Positions 1-8,251 of a DNA stretch of 64,000 nt are shown here, one piece after another; the first letter of the stretch is position 1, and each line of letters starts with the position of its first letter. The DNA comes from CAYGDP01 sp964348665 (GTDB taxonomy: Bacteria > Verrucomicrobiota > Verrucomicrobiia > Palsa-1439 > CAYGDP01), in contig CAYGDP010000001.1 in the NCBI GenBank assembly GCA_964348665.1, positions 124,001-188,000 of the forward strand. Reading direction: 5' to 3'. The notes beneath the pieces are model-generated. The model was not told the DNA's origin and ran no database searches. It saw only the letters and a list, made by a program, of their open reading frames with translations. Made by a program: the position numbers and the translations under genes.

Positions 1-1215
1 GTCAACCATACCACCGGGGCCGACACCCCCGTCCCTACCGCAATTTGCGGGGTGGGCGTCCACCGCGGTGCTTCCGCGGGAGTTGCTCGCGATCACGCTG
101 CGTTTCTGTGGGACGAGGCAAACACCAGGTTTATCCTCGCATGGAATACTGGTGGTGATGATTCCACGATCGGTGCGCAACTTGCGCTGCACGCACTTTC
201 GTTCACAGGTTCCGGCGCTGGTCTTACATCACTCAACGCTGGTTCATTGTCGTCGGGCACGGTCCCAACCGCTCGTCTTGGAAGCGGCACGGCAGATAGC
301 ACTACAGTTTTGCGCGGCGACTCAACATGGGCAACTTTCACCAGTCCGCCGTTCTCGGATGGTTCAGCAATTCTGAAAGGCAGCGCCGATGCCACGAAGC
401 TTTTGCGGTTCGAGATTGATGGATTTACGACGGGAACGACGCGAGAGATCATCGTGCCAAATGCGGACGATACGATGGCGGTGTTGGCAGCCGCGCAGAC
501 ATTCACCAATAAAACCCTCACAAGCCCAAAGATCGGCACGGGAATTTATGACACAAACGGAAATGAATTGTTTTTGCTTACCGCTACGGCCAGCGCGGTG
601 AATGAATTGACTTATAACAACGCTGCAACGGGCGCAAATCCTACGTGGGCGTCCACTGGTGGTGATGCCAATATTGGCCAAGACTTCAAGATGAAGGGGA
701 CCGGAGCGGTCAGGATACTAAACGCTACCGGTGATGATGTGCTTCATTTTCAGGCGTCCAATGCTACGTTGCGCGTTGGGAAATCAGGGGTAACGGGTGG
801 AATCATCACAATTGATTCTGGCGGCTCAATGCGTAATTGGGCAGCGCAGGGTGGCATTGAGTTTATCAACTCGGGCGCCGGGGCGTACAAGCCGATCGCG
901 GCGGATTTCTTCGAGTCTGTAAGCGCAGGGACTTTGACGGCCCCAGCCTATCGCTTCAGGGATGAAACGGCTTTAGGCTTCTATCGGGTTGGATCCAGCG
1001 AAATCGGGGCGACAGGGGAAATTTTCACTGTCGGGAAAACGAATGCGCTCGCTAGAATCCGCGGGCGGGGGTTTTACACGGCCAATCCATCTGATCCGCC
1101 AGATGATCAATGGGATTTGCAGGTTATTGACACTGGTGCAACGGTCGTTTTGCGTTGTCGTTACAGAGACGTCAGCGCAGCCTCAACAAAAACCGGAGAT
1201 ATTCCATTGGCGTAA
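1..1215 (+). CDS. Phage tail-fibre-like structural protein (5' partial)
   Basis: The frame is open from base 1 to the stop at 1215, so the gene starts left of the window; a GTG at 52 is only an internal possibility. The protein is rich in Gly, Thr, Ser and Ala and carries phrases typical of phage tail and fibre proteins: SGTVPTARLGSGTADSTTVL near the start, then LRGDSTW and later TFTNKTLTSPKIGTG. These are short beta-strand repeats of trimeric fibres. The C-terminal half (from DDVLHFQASNATLRVGKSGV) resembles a beta-helical or image-like shaft. No catalytic motif is seen. Two small genes follow at once on the same strand, as in phage late operons. The exact role (fibre, appendage or head decoration) is not determined. 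Confidence 0.6.
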   Translation, partial: VNHTTGADTPVPTAICGVGVHRGASAGVARDHAAFLWDEANTRFILAWNTGGDDSTIGAQLALHALSFTGSGAGLTSLNAGSLSSGTVPTARLGSGTADSTTVLRGDSTWATFTSPPFSDGSAILKGSADATKLLRFEIDGFTTGTTREIIVPNADDTMAVLAAAQTFTNKTLTSPKIGTGIYDTNGNELFLLTATASAVNELTYNNAATGANPTWASTGGDANIGQDFKMKGTGAVRILNATGDDVLHFQASNATLRVGKSGVTGGIITIDSGGSMRNWAAQGGIEFINSGAGAYKPIAADFFESVSAGTLTAPAYRFRDETALGFYRVGSSEIGATGEIFTVGKTNALARIRGRGFYTANPSDPPDDQWDLQVIDTGATVVLRCRYRDVSAASTKTGDIPLA

Positions 1216-1244
1216 TATGTCCACCCATTTCGAGAAAGGAAACC

Positions 1245-1439
1245 ATGAAGATTGAACTCCAGAAGATTCCCAAAGACGACCCGGCAGCGATGCAGAATGA
1301 AAAACTGTCGGATTATCACGCGGACTTAAAGAAACGATTGGCCAAGGCTGTGGCCGACAATGACGCCACCTACGCCGTGGTAGTGGCGCTACAACAAAAG
1401 AAAAAGGACTGCGAGGCAGTGATGCTCGCCAGATTTTAA
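1245..1439 (+). CDS. Small phage-associated hypothetical protein, 64 aa
   Basis: ATG at 1245 is preceded by a good ribosome binding site (GAAAGGA at 1234-1240); a longer frame reaching back to 1155 would overlap the tail protein and has no such site. The product is 64 residues, charged, predicted mostly helical (LSDYHADLKKRLAKAVADND), with no known motif. It sits 29 bases after the tail-fibre-like gene and 2 bases before the next gene, so the three are probably co-transcribed. Function unknown; small helical proteins between fibre and lysis or regulatory genes are common in phages. Confidence 0.55.
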   Translation: MKIELQKIPKDDPAAMQNEKLSDYHADLKKRLAKAVADNDATYAVVVALQQKKKDCEAVMLARF

Positions 1440-1441
1440 CC

Positions 1442-1918
1442 ATGAAAAAATCAGACCTATTGCGATTCCATGATGGCCTGGTGGATGTCATGCATCTCGG
1501 GGGTGTAGAGTTCAGTTACGCCGTCAACCTGAACTACTTTGCCATTCGTGACCAAGTGGCCGCGTTACGCAAATCAATCGAGCCGGGTGAGGATTACGAG
1601 GCTTTCGAGAGAGAGAGGCTTGAGCTTTGCAAGAAGCACGCGAAAAAAGACGACAAGGGTAAGCCCATGACAATCCCGATACCGGGTGGGATCCGGTACG
1701 TGTTTGGCGATTGCGTCGACCTCTTCGAGAAGCAACTTACCGTCCTCCGCAAGAAGCACAAATCCGCGATCGAGGCGCAAGAAAAGCGCGAGAAGGATTA
1801 CGCGGAAATCCTGAAACAGGATTTCCAGTTTGCGGTCTCCATGGTCAAGCCGGAGAAATGCCCCAAGGAGATCACCGGGGCGAAAATGATGGCGATTTGG
1901 GAGATGGTTGAAAAGTAA
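1442..1918 (+). CDS. Phage-associated hypothetical protein, 158 aa
   Basis: This 158-residue charged protein is rich in Lys and Glu (KKHAKKDDKG, EAQEKREKDY) with a predicted coiled-coil segment near residues 95-130. It has no signal peptide or membrane segment. It follows the 64-residue gene after 2 bases, so translation is probably coupled. The general look, a short helical protein behind the tail genes, recalls uncharacterised phage proteins of the DUF1617 kind, but that resemblance is weak and is offered only as a lead. It is the last gene of the phage-like block; a terminator follows about 100 bases downstream. Confidence 0.5.
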   Translation: MKKSDLLRFHDGLVDVMHLGGVEFSYAVNLNYFAIRDQVAALRKSIEPGEDYEAFERERLELCKKHAKKDDKGKPMTIPIPGGIRYVFGDCVDLFEKQLTVLRKKHKSAIEAQEKREKDYAEILKQDFQFAVSMVKPEKCPKEITGAKMMAIWEMVEK

Positions 1919-2013
1919 TATGCGGAAGCTCCGCGCCAACCCCGCGACGATCCTGCGAACCTCCCGCCACCCTTCTCCAAGGCTAAATCCATCCAGCGTC
2001 CCGCACCCTTTTC

Positions 2014-2034
2014 GGGTCAAAAATTGACCCTTTT
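2014..2034 (+). terminator. Rho-independent terminator of the phage-like block
   Basis: A 7-base perfect stem (GGGTCAA / TTGACCC) with a 3-base AAA loop is followed by TTTT. It lies 96 bases after the last phage-like gene and in the right orientation to end it. Confidence 0.6.
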
Positions 2035-2404
2035 CAAACTTTTTGGCGGGTTACAGCGGGGAAGGTGGAATGGTAGCCGAGCTTGGATTCGAATTGTCGC
2101 CGCGCGCTCAAAACGCCAGCGTTGTTTCCGAGTTTCAGCGCGCTATTCTTGGCAGCCAGTTGAATGGCTTCTTTTTTTAAAGTGGCGCAGATCCAACGAT
2201 TGCTGTACTGCCGCCAGCGTTAACGATAGACAAACTCGTTCCTATTTCATAGGACCCTTCCACGTTCATCCACTCTCATAGCGCCTGCGCCCAGACTATC
2301 ATCCCAGCCCCTCACCTTTAACGTGCCGCTCGCTCGTCCGCAGCACGAAAAACGGGAATCGGACGAGTCGGGGGGCTCGTCTCTACCTCTTTTTAGAGGT
2401 TGCT
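2035..2404. other. Intergenic gap between the phage-like block and the glucanase gene
   Basis: No convincing gene is seen here; a short frame at 2024-2281 has no ribosome binding site and odd composition. Near the right edge are two inverted repeats: GACGAG / CTCGTC (2362-2381, 8-base loop) and ACCTCT / AGAGGT (2385-2400, loop TTTT). Together they could end transcription of the minus-strand glucanase gene, whose stop is at 2405. This gap is the likely boundary of the phage-derived DNA, but no attachment-site repeat could be recognised. Confidence 0.4.
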
Positions 2405-4696
2405 TCACTTCATCGCAAGGGCGCGGGCGGGGCATTCGACTTTCACGCCGTCGCTGAAGGTGACCGTGCGCGGCTTGGCGCCGAGGTTCCACGCGACGTG
2501 AGTACGTTTGCCGTTTTTCGTGAAAACCGCGGCGAAGGGCGCGTCGGCTGTCACGGTGCGGTCCACTTCGCCTAAGTCGTGCAGGGCGGTGATCCACGCG
2601 TACGTTTGCGCGAGCGAGTTGCCGGCTTCGGGTTTGAATGCGGCGGAGCGCGCGTCCCAAAACCGCTGGGCTTCGACAGGGTCGGTAAGGGCGCGATACA
2701 TCCAGATGATATCCGCCCATTGGTCGAGCATGGTTCCGTCGTGGGTGGGCGGCGGTTGTTTCTTTTGTGTGGCTTCTTTAGTGTCGACCTCCAGATTTTC
2801 CTTCAAAAGCGCCGCGTAGTTTTTTCGCGCGTATTCTGGCCAGCGTCCGAGGTAGAGCGAGGCGCCGGTGATGGGCAGAAAATTGATGCCGTGGACGAGT
2901 TCGGGATTGCCGCTGAACCAGGTGCCGTTCGCGCCTTTGCCGCCCCAGATCATTGTGACGACCGATACGGGATAATTTTTGGGATGCAGTTCGTCCCGCA
3001 CGTCGAACCAATAATCCTCGATGGCAGAAATTTCCGTGGCGAACAGCCACGCGCCGAGATCGCGCAGCGATTTGTCGCCGGTGGCCTCGCCGAGCAGCAT
3101 CAGGCCGAACCATGCGTTCACGGCTTCGCTGGATGATTCGTTGTTGTTGCCATCGCCAAATTTCGCGTGACCGCTCGCCCACGAGTGACCCGCGTAGGGA
3201 TCGAAGCAGCGCAGGAACGGAAACATCGCATCGTTGCGGTCGGTACTGGCAATATCACGCACAAGCAACCGCAGCATCTCGCCCCATTTCGTCGCCCATT
3301 CCGGATCGCGTCGCGCCAATTCGCCTGCCGCGCGAAGAAAATAGCCGTAGTGAAAGTGGTGATCGTTGAGTTGATCGTCGCTGCCGTAGCTCGGTGGATA
3401 TCCGATGAGCGTGCCCCATTGGAGATCATAGGCAAAGACGCCAGCGCCTTTGCCTTTGGGCGCGCCCGAGGCGTTGGTGGCTGTCAAAAAATTCTCCAGC
3501 GCGGTTCGGATCCGTCTGTCGCACTCGGCGACCGCCTCGGCGTCACCGGCTTGCTCCGCCAGCGGAAGCATCGTCGCCCATTTGCCGAGCTGTTTGCCGA
3601 GCCAATAGGTATCACCATGAAGCTGTGGTTTAGCAGCAAGATCAGCGGCGAGCAATTCGCGCAGCTTCGCGCGGTCGGCGCTCGCCGTAAGGGGCAGGGA
3701 AGGCAATACCGACGGCAGGTTCGTAGTCGTGGTGAACTCGCGACCCCGCGCCAGTTTCATCGGCCCGCGCACGCTCCCATAAGCGTGTCCGGTCAAGTCC
3801 GTCGTCGTGGAGCGCCATTGATGCGGATACAGCGCGAACAGAGTTGCCGTTTCCGAACCCTCGTGGGCTTTGGCGCTGAACGTGAACGTCGTTTTTACCA
3901 TCGCGGTTTTTTCGTCGTAACTCCACGCCACCCGCGAATCGGTGACATGCGTGTAGGCATGTTTGCGGAAAAGCGCGAGTGTCTCGGGTTTTTCATCCGG
4001 CAATAGTGCGATCGAGAAATAGGTCTTGCCGTTCGTCTTCGGCGTGAGCCGAGCGGTGCCCAGGCCGCTCCACGTCGAACCCGCCGGCGCAAAGAGCGCA
4101 TAGCTGCATTTGCCGATGCGAACCCCTAGCACCGCGTCGGTCTCGCCACCGGCAAAAACTTCCGGCGCCCTCGTGAACGCTACCACCGGTTCACCGCCCG
4201 CGAACTGCGCAAACACAAACGGCGACCCGTGCCCGAACGTCAGCCGCATCCCACGCGCGGCATCGCCCATCTGCGCCGTCACAAACCAATCGCTCCAGCC
4301 CGCGACGCGCGCCTCGCTGAATTTTTCCACCGCGGAATGCCGGAGAAATAATTCGTCGCCGCCACTACCCATGATCGCCGCCTGGTTCGCCGTGATGGTC
4401 GCGCCGGGATACGACACGCGCAGCCCGCCCTCGACGGCTCGGATGGCGAGCGGATGCGGATACATCACGTCCGACAACGGCATCCAGGCGAGCGAACTCC
4501 ACCAGTCATTCGTCGGCATCGCGCCGCGAACGTCCTCCGTCTTATAAATGGTTGCCGGCGGCCCGTTAGCGCCCTCCGGCAACCCGCGCAAATACGAACC
4601 CGCACCCGCTTTCACGATCTCGGCGGGATTCGCCGTATTCCAGGACCAAAGGCCAACGACGGCTGCAACTCCGAGAATAAGGCGGCGTGTCTTCAT
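2405..4696 (-). CDS. GH81 endo-beta-1,3-glucanase, secreted
   Basis: A 763-residue protein of glycoside hydrolase family 81, which cleaves beta-1,3-glucan (laminarin, callose, fungal wall glucan). The signature DDQLNDHHFHYGYF (about 440-453), holding the catalytic Asp of the family, and NNESSSEAVN (about 518-527), holding the catalytic Glu, are both intact. An N-terminal hydrophobic stretch (LILGVAAVVGLWSW) is a signal peptide. The ATG at 4696 overlaps the stop of the upstream sulfatase as ATGA, so the two are translationally coupled; a longer frame upstream is only the shadow of the sulfatase. Length fits the family. Coupling to a sulfatase suggests a mixed polysaccharide target such as algal or fungal material; that is inference. 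Confidence 0.9.
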   Translation of the reverse strand: MKTRRLILGVAAVVGLWSWNTANPAEIVKAGAGSYLRGLPEGANGPPATIYKTEDVRGAMPTNDWWSSLAWMPLSDVMYPHPLAIRAVEGGLRVSYPGATITANQAAIMGSGGDELFLRHSAVEKFSEARVAGWSDWFVTAQMGDAARGMRLTFGHGSPFVFAQFAGGEPVVAFTRAPEVFAGGETDAVLGVRIGKCSYALFAPAGSTWSGLGTARLTPKTNGKTYFSIALLPDEKPETLALFRKHAYTHVTDSRVAWSYDEKTAMVKTTFTFSAKAHEGSETATLFALYPHQWRSTTTDLTGHAYGSVRGPMKLARGREFTTTTNLPSVLPSLPLTASADRAKLRELLAADLAAKPQLHGDTYWLGKQLGKWATMLPLAEQAGDAEAVAECDRRIRTALENFLTATNASGAPKGKGAGVFAYDLQWGTLIGYPPSYGSDDQLNDHHFHYGYFLRAAGELARRDPEWATKWGEMLRLLVRDIASTDRNDAMFPFLRCFDPYAGHSWASGHAKFGDGNNNESSSEAVNAWFGLMLLGEATGDKSLRDLGAWLFATEISAIEDYWFDVRDELHPKNYPVSVVTMIWGGKGANGTWFSGNPELVHGINFLPITGASLYLGRWPEYARKNYAALLKENLEVDTKEATQKKQPPPTHDGTMLDQWADIIWMYRALTDPVEAQRFWDARSAAFKPEAGNSLAQTYAWITALHDLGEVDRTVTADAPFAAVFTKNGKRTHVAWNLGAKPRTVTFSDGVKVECPARALAMK

Positions 4697-6114
4697 TTTT
4701 TCTTTTTTTGCTTCGCGGCGCCGCCTCGGCCCTGCCACATGGGTTTCGCCAGTTCGCCATTCCATTTTTCCCAAAGCGTCTGGAGAGACTTGGCGCGGTC
4801 CGATTCTTGCGCGACCAGATTGGTTTGTTCGCCGATGTCGCGGGCGAGATGGTAGAGTTGCCAGTCTTCGGTCGCACTCGGCTTGACCAGCTTCCAACCC
4901 CCCTGCCGAATCGCGCCCTGTGCGCCAAAACGCCAGTAGAGCGCCTCGTGCGGCGCGGCTTTGTTCCCGCCGGTGACGAACGGCAACAGGTTCACGCCGT
5001 CGAGTTTCCAATCCGGCTTGATCTCGCCACCTGCGGCGGCAACGGCGGTCGGATAAATGTCGAGCGCGATGACCGGGCGGTCGTCGGTGACGCCGGCGGG
5101 GACGTGGCCTTTCCATTGCATCATCCAAACGACGCGGACGCCGCCGTCATAGACGCTTCCTTTTTTGGCGCGAAGCGCGCCGTTGGTGCTGGTGTCGCGC
5201 GCGTTCGAGCCGCCGTTGTCGCTGATGAAGAAGACGAGCGTGTTTTCTTCCAACTTCGTTTCGCGCAATTTGCCGAGCACGGCGCCGACCCCGTCATCGA
5301 GCGCGGCGATCATGGCGCAATATGTTCGGCGGGAAGGCGCGAGACCCTCCCGGACGCGCCCATAATACTTTTCCGGCGCTTGCGCGGGCATATGAACGGC
5401 GTTGAACGGCAAATACAGCAGGAATGGTTTGGTCTTGTTCGATTCGATGAACGCGCATGCCTCACTCGCAAGGGTCTCGGTAAGATAGCCGTCGGATTTT
5501 TCGAGTGATTTGTCGCCGCGAACGAGCGCATTGTTGCCCGCGCCCACCGCGAAATAATCGTGCGCGCCGCCCAAAAAACCGAAGAATTGATCGAACCCGC
5601 GCTTCTGCGGTAGATAATCTTCCCGATTTCCCAGGTGCGATTTTCCGATCCAGCCGGTCGTGTAGCCGAGCGCTTTCATGCGGTCGCCAATGGTTTTCTC
5701 CGTCAACGGGAGGCCGAAGTTTTGCGGCGCGAGCGGGCCGGGATTGAACTCGTGGCCGAACCGCTGCTGATAACGTCCCGTCATCAACCCCGCCCGCGTC
5801 GGACTGCAAACGGGGCACGAGACGTAACCGCTGGTGAACCGCAAGCCGTTCCCGGCAATGGAATCGATGTGCGGCGTCGGCACATCTTTATTGCCTTGCA
5901 CACCGACATCGCTGTAGCCGAGGTCGTCGGCGACGATGACCACCACGTTAGGACGCTCCGCGCCGAACACGGAAACTCCAAATCCCGAATTCCAAACTCC
6001 AAGGAAACCCCAGGCTCCAAATACGAAAGAGAAAAGGAAACGGAAGGAATGTTTTGACCGGCCATCCCTCATTCGAGTTTCCAATCTCCCGTCACCGCCA
6101 TTTTTTGTTTTCAT
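4693..6114 (-). CDS. Secreted formylglycine sulfatase 1 (S1 family)
   Basis: A 473-residue sulfatase of the type I family, hydrolysing sulfate esters, here probably on a glycan. The active-site motif CSPTR (Cys about 103) is the site that FGE converts to formylglycine. Metal-site regions VADDLGYSDV and FFISDNGGS are present, and GKSHLG replaces the more usual GKWHLG. It resembles sulfatase 3 closely in order and C-terminal wording (APHEALYWRFG). The first 50 residues are unusual: they are encoded by dispersed-repeat DNA, and the core FLGVWNSGFGVS serves as signal peptide. No clear ribosome binding site precedes ATG 6114; the ATG at 6072 is an alternative start. The C-terminus ends in a Lys run and its stop overlaps the glucanase start. 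Confidence 0.9.
   Translation of the reverse strand: MKTKNGGDGRLETRMRDGRSKHSFRFLFSFVFGAWGFLGVWNSGFGVSVFGAERPNVVVIVADDLGYSDVGVQGNKDVPTPHIDSIAGNGLRFTSGYVSCPVCSPTRAGLMTGRYQQRFGHEFNPGPLAPQNFGLPLTEKTIGDRMKALGYTTGWIGKSHLGNREDYLPQKRGFDQFFGFLGGAHDYFAVGAGNNALVRGDKSLEKSDGYLTETLASEACAFIESNKTKPFLLYLPFNAVHMPAQAPEKYYGRVREGLAPSRRTYCAMIAALDDGVGAVLGKLRETKLEENTLVFFISDNGGSNARDTSTNGALRAKKGSVYDGGVRVVWMMQWKGHVPAGVTDDRPVIALDIYPTAVAAAGGEIKPDWKLDGVNLLPFVTGGNKAAPHEALYWRFGAQGAIRQGGWKLVKPSATEDWQLYHLARDIGEQTNLVAQESDRAKSLQTLWEKWNGELAKPMWQGRGGAAKQKKKK
5961..6096. repeat. Dispersed repeat segments inside the 5' end of sulfatase 1
   Basis: Two separate repeat matches lie here. Bases 5961-6004 match 14754-14796 in the same position of sulfatase 4; both contain GGAAACTCCAAATCCC followed by CCAAACTCCAAG. 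Bases 6076-6096 are the reverse complement of 28090-28110 with one mismatch in 21. Both are A/C-rich on the plus strand and lie outside the conserved catalytic domain. They encode the signal peptide and N-terminal tail. Confidence 0.7.
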
Positions 6115-6117
6115 AAT

Positions 6118-6186
6118 GGATTGATTGTCACTTCCGACTGTGTCCTTCGTCGCGGAGTTGTTGGAGAAGGGTTTTCATTTCGGCGG
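6118..6186 (-). pseudogene. Relic of a sulfatase 3' end
   Basis: Read on the minus strand this stretch encodes AEMKTLLQQLRDEGHSRK and a stop, nearly the C-terminus of sulfatase 2 (AEMKTILQRLRDEGRSRK). The DNA 6118-6186 matches 6691-6759 with about 5 differences in 69, including bases beyond the stop codon, so it is a copied segment rather than mere protein similarity. Homology ends sharply near 6187. The stop codon of the neighbouring membrane-protein gene (6175-6177) lies inside the relic in another frame. Confidence 0.75.
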
Positions 6187-6630
6187 CGAATTAAAATCGA
6201 CCGGCGCTTTGCTTCGGGCGATGTCTCGAAGCATAAAATAGACGCATGCATGCAGAATCAGGATAAGAGGCAAAGTAATTGCCAAAAAAATTTCGACTGC
6301 ATCGAAGCGCAGTTCGCGGTGGAAAACAAATCGTGAGAGCGCGTCCTGGATCATTCCTTGACCGTAAAGGGCCATGAGTGGGCCGCCGAGCAAACCGATG
6401 ATCAATGCTGAGACTTTCGCGGGCTGCACGAGTGACATTTCGTTACGCAACAACGCTCGGGCGACGAAATAAAACCATACCGCTATCACCCATCCGCAGA
6501 TCAGAAACGGTGGAAAAGGGAGTACGTATCCTCCCACAGCAAAATACATAGCTGCTAAAACACGCAAAAGATTAGCCGCGTGACGGCATTGCTTGGCTTG
6601 TTGGTCGCTTTTAGGTGCTGCATGACTCAT
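6175..6630 (-). CDS. Small integral membrane protein of unknown function
   Basis: A 151-residue hydrophobic protein with about four predicted membrane helices (near VLAAMYFAVGGYVLPF, LICGWVIAVWFYFVARAL, VSALIIGLLGGPLMAL and IFLAITLPLILILHA). It has no recognised family motif. It lies between sulfatase 2 and sulfatase 1 on the same strand and is bracketed by the 69-base direct repeat described in the sulfatase relic entry; its last codons and stop (FNSPPK) come from the junction with the relic, so its natural C-terminus may have been altered. It may simply be a passenger in the sulfatase cluster. Confidence 0.6.
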   Translation of the reverse strand: MSHAAPKSDQQAKQCRHAANLLRVLAAMYFAVGGYVLPFPPFLICGWVIAVWFYFVARALLRNEMSLVQPAKVSALIIGLLGGPLMALYGQGMIQDALSRFVFHRELRFDAVEIFLAITLPLILILHACVYFMLRDIARSKAPVDFNSPPK

Positions 6631-6700
6631 CGCTGCGAGTTTACGCGAGAGTCAGCTCTCGTACAAGCATCGTAGTTACGAAAACTGAACGGATTGGTTG

Positions 6701-8221
6701 TCACTTCCGACTGCGTCCTTCGTCGCGGAGTCGTTGGAGAATGGTTTTCATTTCGGCGACTTTGTCGGGGAGTTGCTCGGCAAGATTTTTTGTTTCGCCG
6801 AGGTCATCCGCAAGATTGTAAAGTTGGGTAACGGGTGGCTTGTTGGGAGCGGTCTTGGCAGGGCCGCCACGGCCCGGCTCGATGTATTTCCACGAGCCGA
6901 CGCGCAGTGTCAACGGGCCTTGCGTGCCTCCGGTATGGGCGACGAAATGTTCGCGTCCTTGTTTGGATTGTCCCAGGAGCGCCGGCAAAAGGTCGAAGCT
7001 GTCGGGCGCCGCATCGGCGGGAAGTTTCGCGCCGGCGACCGCGCCGAACGTGGCAAACAGGTCGAGATGGGTGATGAGCGCGTCGTTGGTTGTGCCGGCC
7101 TGGATCTTGCGCGGCCAACGGGCGAGGAAGGGAACGCGATGGCCACCTTCGAAGAGCGTGCCTTTGCCGCCGCGCAGCGGGGCGTTGGGGGAATAATCCG
7201 TCTTGCCAACATCTTCGTAGCCGTCGTCCATCACGCCGCCGTTGTCGCTGGTAAAAATGACCAGCGTGCGGTCGGACAGCTGGAGCCGGTCAAGCGCGGC
7301 GAGGAGTTGGCCGACGGTGTCGTCGAGTTGGTGAATGACGTCGCCGCGAATGCCGACCGAGCTGGTTCCGCGAAAACGCGGATGAGGCACGCGCGGGACG
7401 TGGATATCGTGCGCGGCGAAGTAGAGAAAGAACCGCTGCGATTTGTTTTGCTCGATGAAGGCGATGGCTTTTTGGGCAAACAGATCGGCCTTGTCTTCGT
7501 CCACCCAGCGCGCCGACTTGCCGCCGGTCATCCAGCCAATCCGGCCAATGCCATTAATTATGGTGGCATCGTGGCCGTGCGTGTGTTTTAGGGTCAACCG
7601 GTCGGGATTTTCCCGCCCGGTGGGTTCATCGCCGATTTTGTTTTTGTAGCTGACACGAATCGGATCGGCGGGGTCAAGACCCACAACCCGCTGGTTTTCG
7701 ACATAGACGCATGGGACGCGGTCGCCCGTGGCAGGCATGAGGAAGGAATAATCGAAGCCGAGTTCTCGCGGGCCGGGTTTGAGGTCGCCGTTCCAATCCG
7801 GTCCCTCCTTGCCTCCAAGGCCAAGATGCCATTTGCCGACAACACCGGTGCGATAGCCAGCATTCTGGAGCATCGAGGCGACCGTCGGCGAGCCGGCGGG
7901 GATACTAAGCGGGGCGTCGCCCGGCAAAATACCCGAGCCAGCCGATTGTCGCCACGAATAAGCGCCCGTCAAAAGCGCGCGGCGGGTCGGCGTGCAGGTC
8001 GAGGCGGGAGAATGGGCATCGGTGAAACGGCAACCCTGTGCGGCGAGCCGATCGAGGTTCGGCGTTTTGACGTGCTTTGCACCGTACGACGAGAGATCGC
8101 CGTAACCGATATCGTCGGCGAGGATGAAAATAATGTTTGGATGCTCTGCGCCGAACGCGGAAATGCAAAACCAACCTGTGCAGAACGCCGCTAGAATGAA
8201 TACGAAACGCTTCCTCATCAC
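6701..8221 (-). CDS. Secreted formylglycine sulfatase 2 (S1 family)
   Basis: A 506-residue type I sulfatase. The formylglycine motif is CTPTR (Cys about 76); other active-site stretches are ILADDIGYGDLSS, GKWHLGLGGKEG and IFTSDNGGVMDD. An N-terminal signal peptide (FVFILAAFCTGWFCISAFG) sends it out of the cytoplasm; the start could be the first or second Met (8221 or 8218). It carries a longer insertion around residues 150-220 (DRVPCVYVENQRVVGLDPAD) than sulfatases 1 and 3, so it belongs to a different subfamily and probably takes a different sulfated sugar. It is 30 bases downstream of the HEAT-like gene on the same strand. Its 3' end was duplicated at 6118-6186. Confidence 0.9.
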   Translation of the reverse strand: MMRKRFVFILAAFCTGWFCISAFGAEHPNIIFILADDIGYGDLSSYGAKHVKTPNLDRLAAQGCRFTDAHSPASTCTPTRRALLTGAYSWRQSAGSGILPGDAPLSIPAGSPTVASMLQNAGYRTGVVGKWHLGLGGKEGPDWNGDLKPGPRELGFDYSFLMPATGDRVPCVYVENQRVVGLDPADPIRVSYKNKIGDEPTGRENPDRLTLKHTHGHDATIINGIGRIGWMTGGKSARWVDEDKADLFAQKAIAFIEQNKSQRFFLYFAAHDIHVPRVPHPRFRGTSSVGIRGDVIHQLDDTVGQLLAALDRLQLSDRTLVIFTSDNGGVMDDGYEDVGKTDYSPNAPLRGGKGTLFEGGHRVPFLARWPRKIQAGTTNDALITHLDLFATFGAVAGAKLPADAAPDSFDLLPALLGQSKQGREHFVAHTGGTQGPLTLRVGSWKYIEPGRGGPAKTAPNKPPVTQLYNLADDLGETKNLAEQLPDKVAEMKTILQRLRDEGRSRK

Positions 8222-8251
8222 CGAACAGATTATCGTGCGCTGCTTCGAATC

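Noticed and set aside
2024..2281. 85-codon frame after the phage-like genes
   Set aside because: It starts inside the terminator hairpin, has no ribosome binding site and an improbable composition.
2035..2404. tRNA gene or attachment site at the phage boundary
   Set aside because: GGATTCGAATTG near 2090 resembles a T-loop, but no flanking stems or acceptor pairing could be built.
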